This document shows, piece after piece, positions 47,917 through 56,815 of a DNA stretch of 64,000 nucleotides. How positions within the stretch are numbered: the first letter of the stretch is position 1; each line of letters opens with the position of its first letter. Made by a program: the position numbers and the translations under genes. The stretch is from CBDIHP01 sp965279195 (GTDB lineage: Bacteria > Planctomycetota > Planctomycetia > Isosphaerales > Isosphaeraceae): assembly GCA_965279195.1 (NCBI GenBank), contig CBDIHP010000027.1:69457-133456 (forward strand), written 5' to 3'. Under the pieces are notes generated by a model. That model was not told where the DNA came from. It worked only from the letters and a program-made list of their open reading frames with translations, and did not search any database.

Positions 47917-48180
47917 ATGTCCACCGAAGACGACGATCTGCCCGAGGTCGAGATCCACATCGAGCCGATCGCCGAGCGACTCGAAGCCCACGGCATCACC
48001 GAGGACGACTTCGCCGAGGCCCTCAGCGAGGCCCTCGACGAGTACCACGACCTCCTCGACGACTCCGACGAGGACGACACCGTCCCCCCCGTCGACCAGC
48101 TCGTCCTCAAGATCAAGGGCAAGGACGTCCCCATCCTCGAACTCGCCGAGATCCGGATCGAGGACGAGGCGCCGGAATAA
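47917..48180 (+). CDS. Small acidic hypothetical protein
   Basis: 87 residues from the ATG at 47917. The sequence is strongly acidic (EDDDLPEVEIHIEPIAERLE; LLDDSDEDDT) with two predicted helices and two strands and no Cys. There is no signal peptide, so it is probably cytosolic. I do not recognise the family. The start is supported only weakly (CCAGGA about 10 nt upstream), but codon use is typical of the surroundings and the frame ends just before a repeat that caps convergent genes. Confidence 0.65.
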   Translation: MSTEDDDLPEVEIHIEPIAERLEAHGITEDDFAEALSEALDEYHDLLDDSDEDDTVPPVDQLVLKIKGKDVPILELAEIRIEDEAPE

Positions 48181-48260
48181 CCCGCCGCCCGGAGGGCTGC
48201 CATTCTGGCAGATGGGTTCGTTTGGCCGACCCCGATCTCCCCAGCAACCCCGACGGCCCG

Positions 48261-48404
48261 GAGTGCGGAAGCTCGCTTCCGCTCCGTTCTCGCGGAGCTT
48301 GCTCCGCGCGTGAGGTCGAAGTGATCACCTTCGATTGAACGTCCCTTCTCGGGAGCGAGCTCCCGCCGGGCCAGAGCGTCAGCGAGCGGACGCACTCCAG
48401 ATTC
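48261..48404. repeat. Palindromic repeat between convergent genes (copy 3)
   Basis: It contains GAGTGCGG, then hairpins GCGGAAGCTCGCTTCCGC (48265-48282), CGCGGAGCTTGCTCCGCG (48291-48308) and CGGGAGCGAGCTCCCG (48350-48365). It ends with the outer arm AGAGCGTCAGCGAGCGGACG...CCAGATTC (48373-48404), which matches the right arm of copy 1 at 31 of 32 positions. The right end is 3 bp from the stop of the minus-strand gene. Confidence 0.8.
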
Positions 48405-48407
48405 GAT

Positions 48408-49313
48408 TCACGCGAAGTCGTCGCCCAGCCCAGCGGCCTCGGGCTTGACCAGGGCCTTCGTGCCCTCGAAGTTCTTGACCAGCGTCGCCTTCTGCTCGCC
48501 GCCGTGTTGCTTGACGACCTTTTGAAAGAGCACCTCGGACGCGCGGAACGCCTCCGTCGCCTCTTGCACTCGCCCGAGCTTCGCCAGGCAGCGAGCCCGG
48601 CCGTCGAGGTTCAGGTAATCGACCAGGGAATTGACGAAGGTCGATGGATCCGCATTGAGCGCATTGAGCGAGCTCTGTGCCGCGTTGTGGGCCTCCAGAC
48701 CTTCTTCAAACCTGTCGAGCTTGACGAGCGCGGCCCCTCGGTTGTTCTGGAGCATGCAGACCGAGAAATGATCGACCTTCGGGCCCGACACTTTTTCTCG
48801 CACCATCGCGAGCGCTTCGTCGAATGCCTCCAACGCCTCGGCGTGGCGGTCTTTCTTGAGCAGGAGCGTCCCCAGCGAGTTGAGCCGGGGGAACGTAGGC
48901 GGCTCGGTCGCAAGGGAGGCTTGGAGTTCGGCGATGGCCCCGTCGACATCACCCGCCTGTGCCTTGCGGTTCGCAGCCGAAATGACCCGATCGTGATTTT
49001 GCCAGATCATCCAGGCGATCCGGGCCACGATGACCGACAGGATGACGCCGGGCAGGATCAGGCTGACAATCGACAGAGGCTGCCCTGGGACCGCCGGGGC
49101 GGGCGGTGGTTTCCGGTAAATAAGGAAGATCAGAGGGCCGCCAATCAACGCCCACACGATGACAATGAGTATGACTTTCCGCCGCGACGGGGCCTTGCTC
49201 GAAGCCGCTATCACACGCCAGACCCGAAGATAAAAGAATACGAGGACGACGAGCATAATGATGGGCGGGATAAACATCAGGATCCACGGCCACAGGTCTT
49301 GAGTCTGATTCAT
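48408..49313 (-). CDS. Membrane protein with C-terminal TPR-like repeats
   Basis: 301 residues from the ATG at 49311-49313, chosen for the GGAGAG upstream; the frame extends 15 codons further. Three membrane helices are evident: about residues 8-28, 45-65 and 80-103. From about 115 to 290 helical repeats with TPR character follow (AGDVDGAIAELQASLATEP; HAEALEAFDEALAM; LVKLDRFEEGLEAHNAA; LAKLGRVQEATEAF). The TPR part should face the cytoplasm and mediate protein contacts. No partner can be named; the downstream neighbour is convergent and the upstream neighbour is unrelated. Confidence 0.82.
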   Translation of the reverse strand: MNQTQDLWPWILMFIPPIIMLVVLVFFYLRVWRVIAASSKAPSRRKVILIVIVWALIGGPLIFLIYRKPPPAPAVPGQPLSIVSLILPGVILSVIVARIAWMIWQNHDRVISAANRKAQAGDVDGAIAELQASLATEPPTFPRLNSLGTLLLKKDRHAEALEAFDEALAMVREKVSGPKVDHFSVCMLQNNRGAALVKLDRFEEGLEAHNAAQSSLNALNADPSTFVNSLVDYLNLDGRARCLAKLGRVQEATEAFRASEVLFQKVVKQHGGEQKATLVKNFEGTKALVKPEAAGLGDDFA

Positions 49314-49400
49314 AGTCAGATGCTCTCCTCTCTCCATTTTTCGCGTGCACATTACCATCAGCCCGGCTGCGGGCCGGTTCGATTGTCATTCCCCTGCGTC

Positions 49401-49441
49401 GGTGGGGTGACGCCGCCTGCGGCCCGCGTCTTCACCCCACC
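49401..49441. repeat. Hairpin GGTGGGGTGA/TCACCCCACC
   Basis: A perfect 10-bp stem (49401-49410 with 49432-49441) and a 21-nt loop, followed by CTACGAGG. The CACCC(A)CCCTAC tail recalls the repeat at 43.6 kb. It is 14 bp past the end of the minus-strand gene at 49455 and may terminate it. Confidence 0.55.
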
Positions 49442-49454
49442 CTACGAGGACTCG

Positions 49455-49889
49455 TCACGCCGAGGTGTGGTCGTGCACGATCTTCCAGCCCGTCTTGCCG
49501 GGGAATTTGCGGAGGATCAGCGTGAACAGGCCGCCCGGCGTCTTGCCGTCGGGGAACTTCGTCAGGCCCCAGCGACCGCGCGCCATCGCGACGTCGGGGG
49601 CGAGGATCTGGATATCCACATCCGTGAAGGCCAGCGTCCCCATCGCCTTGCCTTCGGATTTGTAGGACTTCTGATACCGGTCGTGCATCGCCTGCCAGCC
49701 GGCGCTCCGGGATGAGCCCGACTGGAAGACCAGCTCGGGCGACTTCCAGTAGCCCTCGCAGAAGGCGTCGAGGTCGCCCTTGTTCCAGTCGACCACCTGG
49801 CGGTCGAGGAGGTCGCGGACGAGCCTGGCGTCGTCGGCGGGGGCCTGGCCGAACGAGGTCAGGACGAGAAGCATGGCGAAGCGGGACAT
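49455..49889 (-). CDS. Exported SnoaL/DUF4440-like (NTF2-fold) protein
   Basis: 144 residues from the ATG at 49887-49889 (MSRFAMLLVLTSFGQAPA), a short signal peptide. The rest fits the NTF2-like/DUF4440 pattern: LLDRQVVDWNKGDLDAFCEGYWKSPELVF, GW.A...RY...Y, then the strands LAFTDVDIQILAPDVAMARGRWGLTK and FTLILRKFPGKTGWKIVHDHTS. Such proteins bind small hydrophobic ligands or act as accessory domains; no catalytic role can be assigned. It lies 50 bp downstream of the DUF1501 gene on the same strand, so both may share a transcript. Confidence 0.85.
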   Translation of the reverse strand: MSRFAMLLVLTSFGQAPADDARLVRDLLDRQVVDWNKGDLDAFCEGYWKSPELVFQSGSSRSAGWQAMHDRYQKSYKSEGKAMGTLAFTDVDIQILAPDVAMARGRWGLTKFPDGKTPGGLFTLILRKFPGKTGWKIVHDHTSA

Positions 49890-49939
49890 GCGGGGCCTCG
49901 TCAAGTGGCACGCGGCGGCCAGACGGCCGCACCCCGACA

Positions 49940-51292
49940 TCAGAGGAGGCGTTCGACCGGCCGGGCCGTCGGCGGGAGGATCGAGATCGGGCGGGCGGAC
50001 TGGTCCTCGACGAACTCGTGGGGGTCGATGCCGAGGTTATGATAGACGGTCGCCAGCACGTCCTGGTAGTGGGTCGGGTAGCTCGCGGCGTAGGCCCCGG
50101 CCTTGTCGGTCGAGCCGATGATCTGGCCGACGGGCATGCCGCCGCCGGCCAGGATCGCGCTATTCACCGGCGCCCAGTGGTCGCGTCCGGCATCCTTGTT
50201 AATCTTCGGCGTCCGACCGAACTCGCCCCAGACCACGACGGTGATGTCCTGGTCGAGCCCGCGGGCGTAGATATCCTCGATCAGGGCCGAGATCCCCTGG
50301 TCGAACAGCGGCAGGTGCTGGCGGAGGTGGCTGAAGTTGCCGCCGTGGGTGTCCCAGAACCCATACGCCACCGTGATGCAACGGGCCCCGGCCTCGGCCA
50401 GGCGCCGGGCGATCAGGAGCTGGTCGTTCCACATCGGGGCGCCGTCGCCCAGGTGCTTGTTCGACCCCTTGCCGTAACGCTCGCGGGTGCGGGGGTCTTC
50501 CTTCGAGACGTCCAGCGCCTCGGCGACTTTCGACGACGCCAAAACCTCGAACGCCCGGCGGTAGACCGAATCCATGCCGTCCAGCGACTTGCTCTCGACC
50601 GACCGGCGGAACTGGTCGAACTCCGAGAGCATCCGCTTGCGGCCGTCGAATCGGTCGGACGTGACGGCGGTCTGGCGCATCAGCGGCAGGCTGTCGGCGT
50701 CCATCTTGGCCGCGCGGTGGGCCGTGCCGAGGTAGCCGCTGCTGGCGCTGTTATAGGGCTTGTGCTGCATCGTCGGGAACAGGTCCACGAACGGCGGCAC
50801 GACGGGATCCACCGGGCCCTGCACCTTCGAGATGACCGAGCCGAAGTGCGGCTTGTTCTGCGCCTGGGCCAATCCCATCTGGTAGCCGGTGACGTTCTGC
50901 CAGCTCGAATGCTCGTCGCGGAGCCCGACGATCGAGCGGATGATCGCCATCTTGTCGGCCACGCCGGCGAGCCTCGGCAGCAGCTCGCCGAACTGGACGC
51001 CGGGGAGCTTGGTGGCGATCGGCCTGAACTCGCCGCGGATCTCCTGGGGCGCGCTCATCTTGAGGTCGAAGGTGTCCTGATGGGCCAGGCCGCCCGAGAG
51101 GTACACCATGATGACCGACTTGTGCCCGAGCCGGCCGGAGCCCTCGCCCCGGGCCTTCGCCTTGGCCTCGGCCTGGAAGAGCTGCGGCAGCGCCAGCCCG
51201 CCCATAGCCAGCGAGCCGACCTTCAGGAACGACCGCCTCGAAACGCCGTCGCAGTACCGGCCGCCTCGTCCGTTGAGCCTGAGCGTCAGCAT
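49940..51292 (-). CDS. DUF1501 domain protein (sulfatase-like fold, Tat-exported)
   Basis: 450 residues from the ATG at 51290-51292. The N-terminus has a twin-arginine motif (SRRSFLKVGSLAMGGLALP). The DUF1501 body is recognised from KSVIMVYLSGGLAHQDTFDLK, the region with RSIVGLRDEHSSWQNVTGYQ, the GARCITVAYGFWDTHGGNF block and VVVWGEFGRTPKINKDAGRDHW near the C-terminus. The family is related to alkaline phosphatases/sulfatases and is abundant in Planctomycetes, often beside DUF1549/DUF1553 genes, which are absent here. Predicted to be periplasmic; substrate unknown. The frame extends upstream to 51457 but without leader features. Confidence 0.92.
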   Translation of the reverse strand: MLTLRLNGRGGRYCDGVSRRSFLKVGSLAMGGLALPQLFQAEAKAKARGEGSGRLGHKSVIMVYLSGGLAHQDTFDLKMSAPQEIRGEFRPIATKLPGVQFGELLPRLAGVADKMAIIRSIVGLRDEHSSWQNVTGYQMGLAQAQNKPHFGSVISKVQGPVDPVVPPFVDLFPTMQHKPYNSASSGYLGTAHRAAKMDADSLPLMRQTAVTSDRFDGRKRMLSEFDQFRRSVESKSLDGMDSVYRRAFEVLASSKVAEALDVSKEDPRTRERYGKGSNKHLGDGAPMWNDQLLIARRLAEAGARCITVAYGFWDTHGGNFSHLRQHLPLFDQGISALIEDIYARGLDQDITVVVWGEFGRTPKINKDAGRDHWAPVNSAILAGGGMPVGQIIGSTDKAGAYAASYPTHYQDVLATVYHNLGIDPHEFVEDQSARPISILPPTARPVERLL

Positions 51293-51619
51293 CGGACCTA
51301 CCCCCGTCGCGTCCCGGCCTGATCCGTGTCGTCTCGCGGCGACCGCCTCTTTGTTCAACAAGAGTCTAACTCCGGATGCTTGCCCCGGCAAGCCACGCTC
51401 GCATGCGCGGGCTTTGCTCGCCTTCGGCCTCCGCAGGCAAGGAACTGGAGGATCCAAGAATGCCGCACCTTCGCACCCTTCCAGGGGGCGAGGAGACGAG
51501 TCGAGGTTCCTACCTCAAATGGTCCACACGACGACCATCCAGCCATCCGTGCGCCGTTCCGCTACAATCCGGCGACCCTAACCAGTCATCCGCCACCGCA
51601 CCCCGGGAGCCGCACCGCC
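51293..51619. other. Divergent intergenic interval
   Basis: 327 bp between the starts of the DUF1501 gene and the PHP-like gene. It contains the presumed promoters of both; no convincing box pair, gene or repeat is visible. Confidence 0.4.
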
Positions 51620-53788
51620 ATGCGCAACGGGTTCGCCATCGCCACCTGGATCGCCCTCGGCCCGATCGCGCAAGGCGCCGTGGATGTGGATCTGTCGAAG
51701 TACAAGGCCGACTGCGGCGTCGGGGCGAGGGTCGTCGACGGCGGCAACGCCCTGGAAATCACCTGGCCGCGCGACCGCTCCGAGGCCCCGGGCCGCCTCG
51801 TCGTCGACCTCCGCCCCGACCACCCCCGGTTCCGTTCCATCGGGACGGTCCGAAGCGGATCGCACGCCGAGGTCGCCGTCGGGGTCGAGCCGGCGGTCTG
51901 GGTCACCGTCGGCAGCCGCGAGAACCCGCCGGGCCGGCCGCCGGGGATGTCGGTCTTCAACGTGTTCTTTGATAACCCCGCGAGCAGGCCGCATCGGTCG
52001 TTCGCCTCGAAGCTGGACCTGACATCGGCCTCGGTCCGGAGCGACGGCAAGAGGGCCACGGTCGCGCTCGGGACGATGACCGCCGGGCCGTTCCGCGGCG
52101 AGCTGGAGGTCACCGTCTACGCTGGGTCGAAGCTGCTCCACGTCGAGGCCGTCCTCGCCACCGACGAGGACCGACGCGCCTACCTCTACGACGCCGGCCT
52201 GCTCGCCGCAGATGGCTCGCTCCCCTCCCGGTTCGCCTGGATCGACACCGAGGGTCGGCCGCAGTCCCGCGAGGTCGCGGCCGATGCGCAGGATACCCCG
52301 CTGATGGTCCGCCACCGCGTGCTGGCGGCCGGAGGCGCCGGCGGCTCGATCGCCGCCTTCCCGCCGCCGCATCAATATTTCTTCCCGCGAGACTATACCG
52401 ACAACCTCCGCAACCTCTGGTACGGCCGCGATCATCGCGGGCTGAGCAAGGCGTTCGGGTTCGGCATCCGCCAGTCCGAGACCGGCGGCGGCAACTGGGT
52501 CCCCTGGGTCAACGCCCCGCCGCGATCCCGCCAGCGCATGGGTATCTTCTACCTGGTCGGGGACGGCTCGCCGGAGTCCGCCATCGAGGACGCCCTGGCC
52601 TACACCCGCCGCGACCAGTTCGCGGACCTCCCCGGCCGCAAGACGTTCGCGACCCACTGGCACATGGCCATCACCATGGCCGCCATGCAGCAGAAGGCGA
52701 AGGGCGTGGACCCCCTGCCCGTCCCCGACCTCGTCAGGATCTTCAAGGACATGAACGTGGACCTCGTCCACCTGGGCGAGTTCCACGGCGACGGCCACCC
52801 CGACGACCCCGGCCCGAAACGCCTGCCCGAGATGGCCGCGATGTTCGAGGAGTGCAAGCGGCTCTCCGACGAGGATCTGCTCCTGATCCCCGGCGAGGAG
52901 GCCAACGCCCACCTCGGGCTCCCCGGGCCCGGCCGGCATCCCGGCCACTGGATGCTCCTGTTCCCCAAGCCCATCATCTGGGTCATGAAGCCCGAAAAGG
53001 GGGCACCCTTCGTCCAGCAGCATCCGACCCACGGCACCGTCTACAACGTGGCCGACCGCCATCAGATGCTCGAACTCCTCCGGCGCGAGGGGGGCCTGGC
53101 CTGGACCGCCCATCCCCGGATCAAGGCCTCGAACTGGACCCCCGACGTCTTCAAGGACGAAGACTTCTACAAGGATCCCACCTGGCTGGGCGCGGCCTGG
53201 AAGGCCATGCCCGCCGACAACAGCAGCCCCCGGCTCGGCGACCGCGTCCTCGACCTCATGAGCGACATGGCCAACTGGGGCCCCCGAAAGGCCGTCCCCG
53301 GCGAGGTCGACGTCTTCAAGATCGACCATACGCACGAGCTGTATGGTCACATGAATATTAACTACCTCAAACTGGAGGCGATTCCCCGATTCGACGGCGG
53401 TTGGAAACCGGTCCTGGATGCGCTGCGGTCCGGCGATTTTTTCACCACGACCGGCGAGATTTTGATCGAGGATTTCCGGGTCGGCGGCGTCGAAAGCGGC
53501 CGGGAGGCCGTCATTTCGCCATCGGGAGGGGGCGGCACGCCGATTGCATTCAAGGTTGCGTGGACTTTCCCGCTCCGGTTCGCGGAGATCGTCACGGGCG
53601 ACGGCGTCCGGGAGTACCGGGACCGGGTCGACCTCTCGGATACGACCGCGTTCGGGTCGCGGACGATCACCCTGAGCCCCCGGCTCGCCGGCCGGCGTTG
53701 GGCCCGCCTGGAGGCCTGGGACGTCGCGGCCAATGGCGCCTACACGCAGCCGGTCTGGCTGACGGGCGTTGCCCCCGGGCTGCGTTGA
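51620..53788 (+). CDS. Secreted PHP-type metal-dependent hydrolase (CehA/McbA-like)
   Basis: 722 residues from the ATG at 51620; a short signal peptide (MRNGFAIATWIALGPIAQGA). Residues about 20-330 are a beta-rich domain. The second half carries PHP-like features: KTFATHWHMAI, VDLVHLGEFHGDGHP, LLIPGEEANAHLG with a following GHW, and GGLAWTAHPRIKASN, matching the H/E/H pattern of CehA/McbA-like phosphoesterases. A C-terminal beta domain follows (about 620-720). The fold suggests hydrolysis of phospho- or carbamate esters outside the cytoplasm; substrate unknown. The ArsR gene lies 49 bp downstream on the same strand, but no regulatory link can be shown. Confidence 0.72.
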   Translation: MRNGFAIATWIALGPIAQGAVDVDLSKYKADCGVGARVVDGGNALEITWPRDRSEAPGRLVVDLRPDHPRFRSIGTVRSGSHAEVAVGVEPAVWVTVGSRENPPGRPPGMSVFNVFFDNPASRPHRSFASKLDLTSASVRSDGKRATVALGTMTAGPFRGELEVTVYAGSKLLHVEAVLATDEDRRAYLYDAGLLAADGSLPSRFAWIDTEGRPQSREVAADAQDTPLMVRHRVLAAGGAGGSIAAFPPPHQYFFPRDYTDNLRNLWYGRDHRGLSKAFGFGIRQSETGGGNWVPWVNAPPRSRQRMGIFYLVGDGSPESAIEDALAYTRRDQFADLPGRKTFATHWHMAITMAAMQQKAKGVDPLPVPDLVRIFKDMNVDLVHLGEFHGDGHPDDPGPKRLPEMAAMFEECKRLSDEDLLLIPGEEANAHLGLPGPGRHPGHWMLLFPKPIIWVMKPEKGAPFVQQHPTHGTVYNVADRHQMLELLRREGGLAWTAHPRIKASNWTPDVFKDEDFYKDPTWLGAAWKAMPADNSSPRLGDRVLDLMSDMANWGPRKAVPGEVDVFKIDHTHELYGHMNINYLKLEAIPRFDGGWKPVLDALRSGDFFTTTGEILIEDFRVGGVESGREAVISPSGGGGTPIAFKVAWTFPLRFAEIVTGDGVREYRDRVDLSDTTAFGSRTITLSPRLAGRRWARLEAWDVAANGAYTQPVWLTGVAPGLR

Positions 53789-53837
53789 GACGGACGCCGG
53801 GTTGAGTTTCCCGCCTTCTCCGATCAGAATAGGGCCT

Positions 53838-54215
53838 ATGAAACCTCAGATCCCGGACGAATTCCTCGACCTGATGGCGGACAAGTTCCGCCTCCTCGGC
53901 GACGCCAGCCGCCTGGCGATCCTGCGGTCGCTCATGGCGGGCGAGATGTCGGTCACCCAGATCGTCGACGAGACCGGCCGGGGCCAGGCGAACGTCTCGA
54001 AGCACCTGAAGCTCCTGCACGAGTCGGGCATGCTCGCCCGCCGCAAGCAGGGGCTGCAGGTCTACTACAAGATCGCCGACCCGATCGTCGAGCAACTCTG
54101 CACCACAGTCTGCAGCGCCGTCGCCCGCGACGCCGCCGCCCAGGTCGAGGCCCACACCCGTCGCCTCCAGACCTTCCAGGCCATCTCCCAAACGCTCTCC
54201 CCCCCCGACGAGTGA
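53838..54215 (+). CDS. ArsR-family winged-helix transcriptional regulator
   Basis: 125 residues from the ATG at 53838, with AGGG 4 nt upstream. The winged-helix core is clear: FRLLGDASRLAILRSLMAGEMSV, TQIVDETGRGQANVSKHLKLL as recognition helix and SGMLARRKQGLQVYYKIADP as wing. A C-terminal helical part has one Cys pair (LCTTVCSAVARD, about residues 90-100) that might sense metals or redox, though the classical ELCVCDL metal site is absent. Probably a dimeric repressor. The operator and target are unknown. It is followed by a strong intrinsic terminator at 54259. Confidence 0.9.
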   Translation: MKPQIPDEFLDLMADKFRLLGDASRLAILRSLMAGEMSVTQIVDETGRGQANVSKHLKLLHESGMLARRKQGLQVYYKIADPIVEQLCTTVCSAVARDAAAQVEAHTRRLQTFQAISQTLSPPDE

Positions 54216-54258
54216 ACCCCCCACCCGCGCGGCGGTCGTCGCGCCCGAGTCCCCACCA

Positions 54259-54284
54259 GGGTCCGCCACCGCGGACCCTTTTTT
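54259..54284 (+). terminator. Intrinsic terminator of the ArsR gene
   Basis: GGGTCCGC (54259-54266), a CACC loop and GCGGACCC (54271-54278) form a perfect 8-bp GC-rich stem followed directly by six T residues. It lies 43 bp after the ArsR stop and is the clearest Rho-independent terminator in the window. Confidence 0.9.
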
Positions 54285-54586
54285 GTTTCGAACCGCCCCC
54301 CACCCATCAACCCGGTCGAATGGTCGGCTTGGCCCGCTTCGCCTCGATCCGCCCACACGCAGCGGCCATGCATGTGCCGTTTCCCCCTTAACTGCCATCG
54401 CCCCCAAATTCATTCTGACGAAACGAACCCAACCCGCCCTAACCTCAATGGATTCTTGGACTTGGACGCAAAAACTCCGAATCCACACAGGGGCACCCAA
54501 ATTGCCAAACAGCAGCGAAGCCCGCCATGTTGCGTATCCCTCCCAGTTTGACACCAGGCCCAGCCTGGAATTTCAGCATTTCCGAC

Positions 54587-55047
54587 GGAATCACTGAATG
54601 TTGTCCAGCGATGGAAGGCCATAGTGATCGGTTAGAATTTCTGTAAGTCATTGTTAAATAGGAGTTTGTGTCCAGATTCCTGCAAAGAAACTGAACCTGT
54701 GGTCTCCTCAGGGGTAGCGGTTCGATTTGCATCTCATGCATTGCATGTCCCCGCGTTGGCCCCCCGCGTTGGCCCCCGCGTTGGCCCCCCGCGTTGGCCC
54801 CGCGTTGGCCCCCGCGTTGGCCCTGCATTGCATGTCCCCGCGTTGGCCTCCACGGAATCATAGAGATTTTCCAGCGACGGAAGACCAAAGTGAGCGGTCG
54901 AAATTTCCCCAAGTTGATTTGTGATAGAAGTTTGTGTCTTGGGCTTTGCGGAGAAACAGAACCTCTTGCCCGCTCTAAGGAAGGAAGTCCGCGTCGAACC
55001 CTATGCGTTGCCTGTCCCCGCGTCGCCCCTGTCCCCGCGTCGCCCCA
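54587..55047. repeat. Duplicated ~265-bp unit with REP copies and 12-13-bp tandem repeats
   Basis: Two diverged copies begin with GGAATCA at 54587 and 54854 and share blocks such as CCAGCGA(T/C)GGAAG, AG(G/A)AGTTTGTGTC and GAAAC(T)..GAACCT at the same spacing. Copy 1 ends in minus-orientation REP cores at 54736-54761 and 54824-54848 with six tandem 12-13-bp GCGTTGGCCCCC units between; copy 2 ends in a REP core at 55003-55026. The rest of the 54285-55177 interval has no credible gene. Confidence 0.75.
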
Positions 55048-55177
55048 AGGGGAATCGCCGGGGTTTGCAGCCGACGCTCTTCTCGAAATCGGCATCAGTC
55101 GAGGTTGGAGCGCATCTTCGCGCCACGGCCAACGGCTATCTGCGGTCGAACTCTGACTTACGAGAGTGATCTGATAT

Positions 55178-56815
55178 TCATTCCCAGATCGTGCCGGCGG
55201 CGAGCTCCTTCATCAGCGATTCGAACTCTTCGGCTCCCTCGACGATGATCTGGAACGGCTGTCCGCCAGGCATGTGCGCTGCAAGCTCTGGGCCGAGCCG
55301 CTCCGCACGCGGCACGGGGACGATGGCACGCTTCAATGTGTAGCCAGGGCGAAGGTTCTCGGCAGAAGGTCCGAAGAATGCTTCGTAGAGTTCGCCCTGC
55401 TGGTGGAAGACGAACACCAGATGCCCGTATTTCGTATCAAGCCCGAACGGCTGACTGAATTCCCCTGGCCCTTCCAACCACGGCACGAAATACACCAAGT
55501 CGCCGATCGGATCGTGGGAGATCGGCTTGCTCGGATCGGCCGCCAATCCCTTAAGGGCCTTGAGCAACTTGCCGCCGACGCCGAGGATATCCGCCAATCG
55601 GATGAATCGCTCTATCTCCATCCGCACGAGGGGAATGGCGCTGTCGTAGATCTCTTGGCGGAGGGTATCCAGTAGCTTCCACTCATTTTCCCTGCGTTCT
55701 GGGAAAAGGGAGAATTCCATCGCCTTGCCCAAACTGGAGTCGATCTTGTCGATCGTCTCCCGCAATTCCGCCGCTACGCCGTTTATGCCCTTCACGACCG
55801 ATTCGAACTGCTCTTCCGTATATTTTTCTCCGTAGAGATAGATGGCGACCGACGAATCCAAGTACTGACGCTGGATGAGCCCCCTGACCGTCACGGCCAC
55901 TGGGTGAAAGAGATTCTCGAGCAGAGCATCCCGGTCAGGCTCTGTGAGAGAGGCGATCGTGGCGACCCGTTTACACCGGTCCAGGAGCGCAATAATATTT
56001 AAAAATATGAGCATTTCATAAATATGCAACATAATATCAAACTTTTTATCGTTAATCTCCTTCATGATATCGAAGGTCGTTCGGAAGAGCACGCTTGCGG
56101 CGAAGATATCCGCCAGGCCCTCCTTGCGGAGTGTGTCGATGGCGAGCACGGATTTTGAATTGAGTTGCGTCGCCCGTGCCATCGCCTCCTGCCTGACAGG
56201 ATTGTCGTAGTGTTTGAAATTGTCGAGCGCGATTCCGATTACGCCAGCGATCACACTATCCGACAGGAAATGCCCTTCGGGAAAATGCTCTTGCTGATTC
56301 GGATGGAGGTGGCCTAATTCGTGCACAAGGCCATAGAACCAAGTCGCCATGTAGTTTTCGTGGATCGGCTCGTGCTCAAGGCTCATGATGTCTTCGTAAT
56401 CATCGAGCCATATACCCTTTCCGACTAACGATTTTGTGAACGCCAGGACAGCGAAATCCGGGTCGCCGTGGCGGAGAGCCATCTCCGCGATAACCTTCAA
56501 CACAGTCCGCTTGGCAACATCTTCGAGGACGTTTTCAAGATGCGAATCCACTAGGAGATGGCGCACGAACGCAGTAAGCGATAGGTAGCGCTTGCTAAAG
56601 GCGACCGGGCTGGGCGTAAGTCCAGGCAAGCAGAACACTTCTGGAGGACCGCCCTCTACCCAGTAGACCGAAAATATAGGACCAATTTGTCGCTCGACCT
56701 CATCGAGGACGAACGTCATAGGCGTGCGGCGTTCACGACCGTATTTCGAGAACTCGGCCAACTTGCCAAGCTCAACCCTCAGCGCCTCCTCGGCGGCCAA
56801 TTCATGAAAATTCAT
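55178..56815 (-). CDS. Putative zinc metalloprotease with HELGH motif
   Basis: 545 residues; the ATG at 56813-56815 overlaps the stop of the upstream gene as ATGA, so translation is coupled. The HEXXH motif is in WFYGLVHELGHLHPNQQEHF (His165, Glu166, His169), and EGLADIFAASVLF about 65 residues later offers Glu232 as third zinc ligand, a gluzincin-like layout. The N-terminal 150 and C-terminal 290 residues are mostly helical with a beta-rich end (GHLVFVFHQQGELYEAFFG). No signal peptide or membrane helix is visible, so it is probably cytosolic. GC content is visibly lower than in the flanks and the locus is bordered by REP repeats, which suggests acquisition. I do not recognise the family; with its small partner it may be the effector of a conflict or stress system. 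Confidence 0.82.
   Translation of the reverse strand: MNFHELAAEEALRVELGKLAEFSKYGRERRTPMTFVLDEVERQIGPIFSVYWVEGGPPEVFCLPGLTPSPVAFSKRYLSLTAFVRHLLVDSHLENVLEDVAKRTVLKVIAEMALRHGDPDFAVLAFTKSLVGKGIWLDDYEDIMSLEHEPIHENYMATWFYGLVHELGHLHPNQQEHFPEGHFLSDSVIAGVIGIALDNFKHYDNPVRQEAMARATQLNSKSVLAIDTLRKEGLADIFAASVLFRTTFDIMKEINDKKFDIMLHIYEMLIFLNIIALLDRCKRVATIASLTEPDRDALLENLFHPVAVTVRGLIQRQYLDSSVAIYLYGEKYTEEQFESVVKGINGVAAELRETIDKIDSSLGKAMEFSLFPERRENEWKLLDTLRQEIYDSAIPLVRMEIERFIRLADILGVGGKLLKALKGLAADPSKPISHDPIGDLVYFVPWLEGPGEFSQPFGLDTKYGHLVFVFHQQGELYEAFFGPSAENLRPGYTLKRAIVPVPRAERLGPELAAHMPGGQPFQIIVEGAEEFESLMKELAAGTIWE

Noticed and set aside
54753..54822. Tandem GCGTTGGCCCCC repeats as replication iterons
   Set aside because: No replication initiator or DnaA-box cluster is nearby, and the units are fragments of the adjoining REP core.
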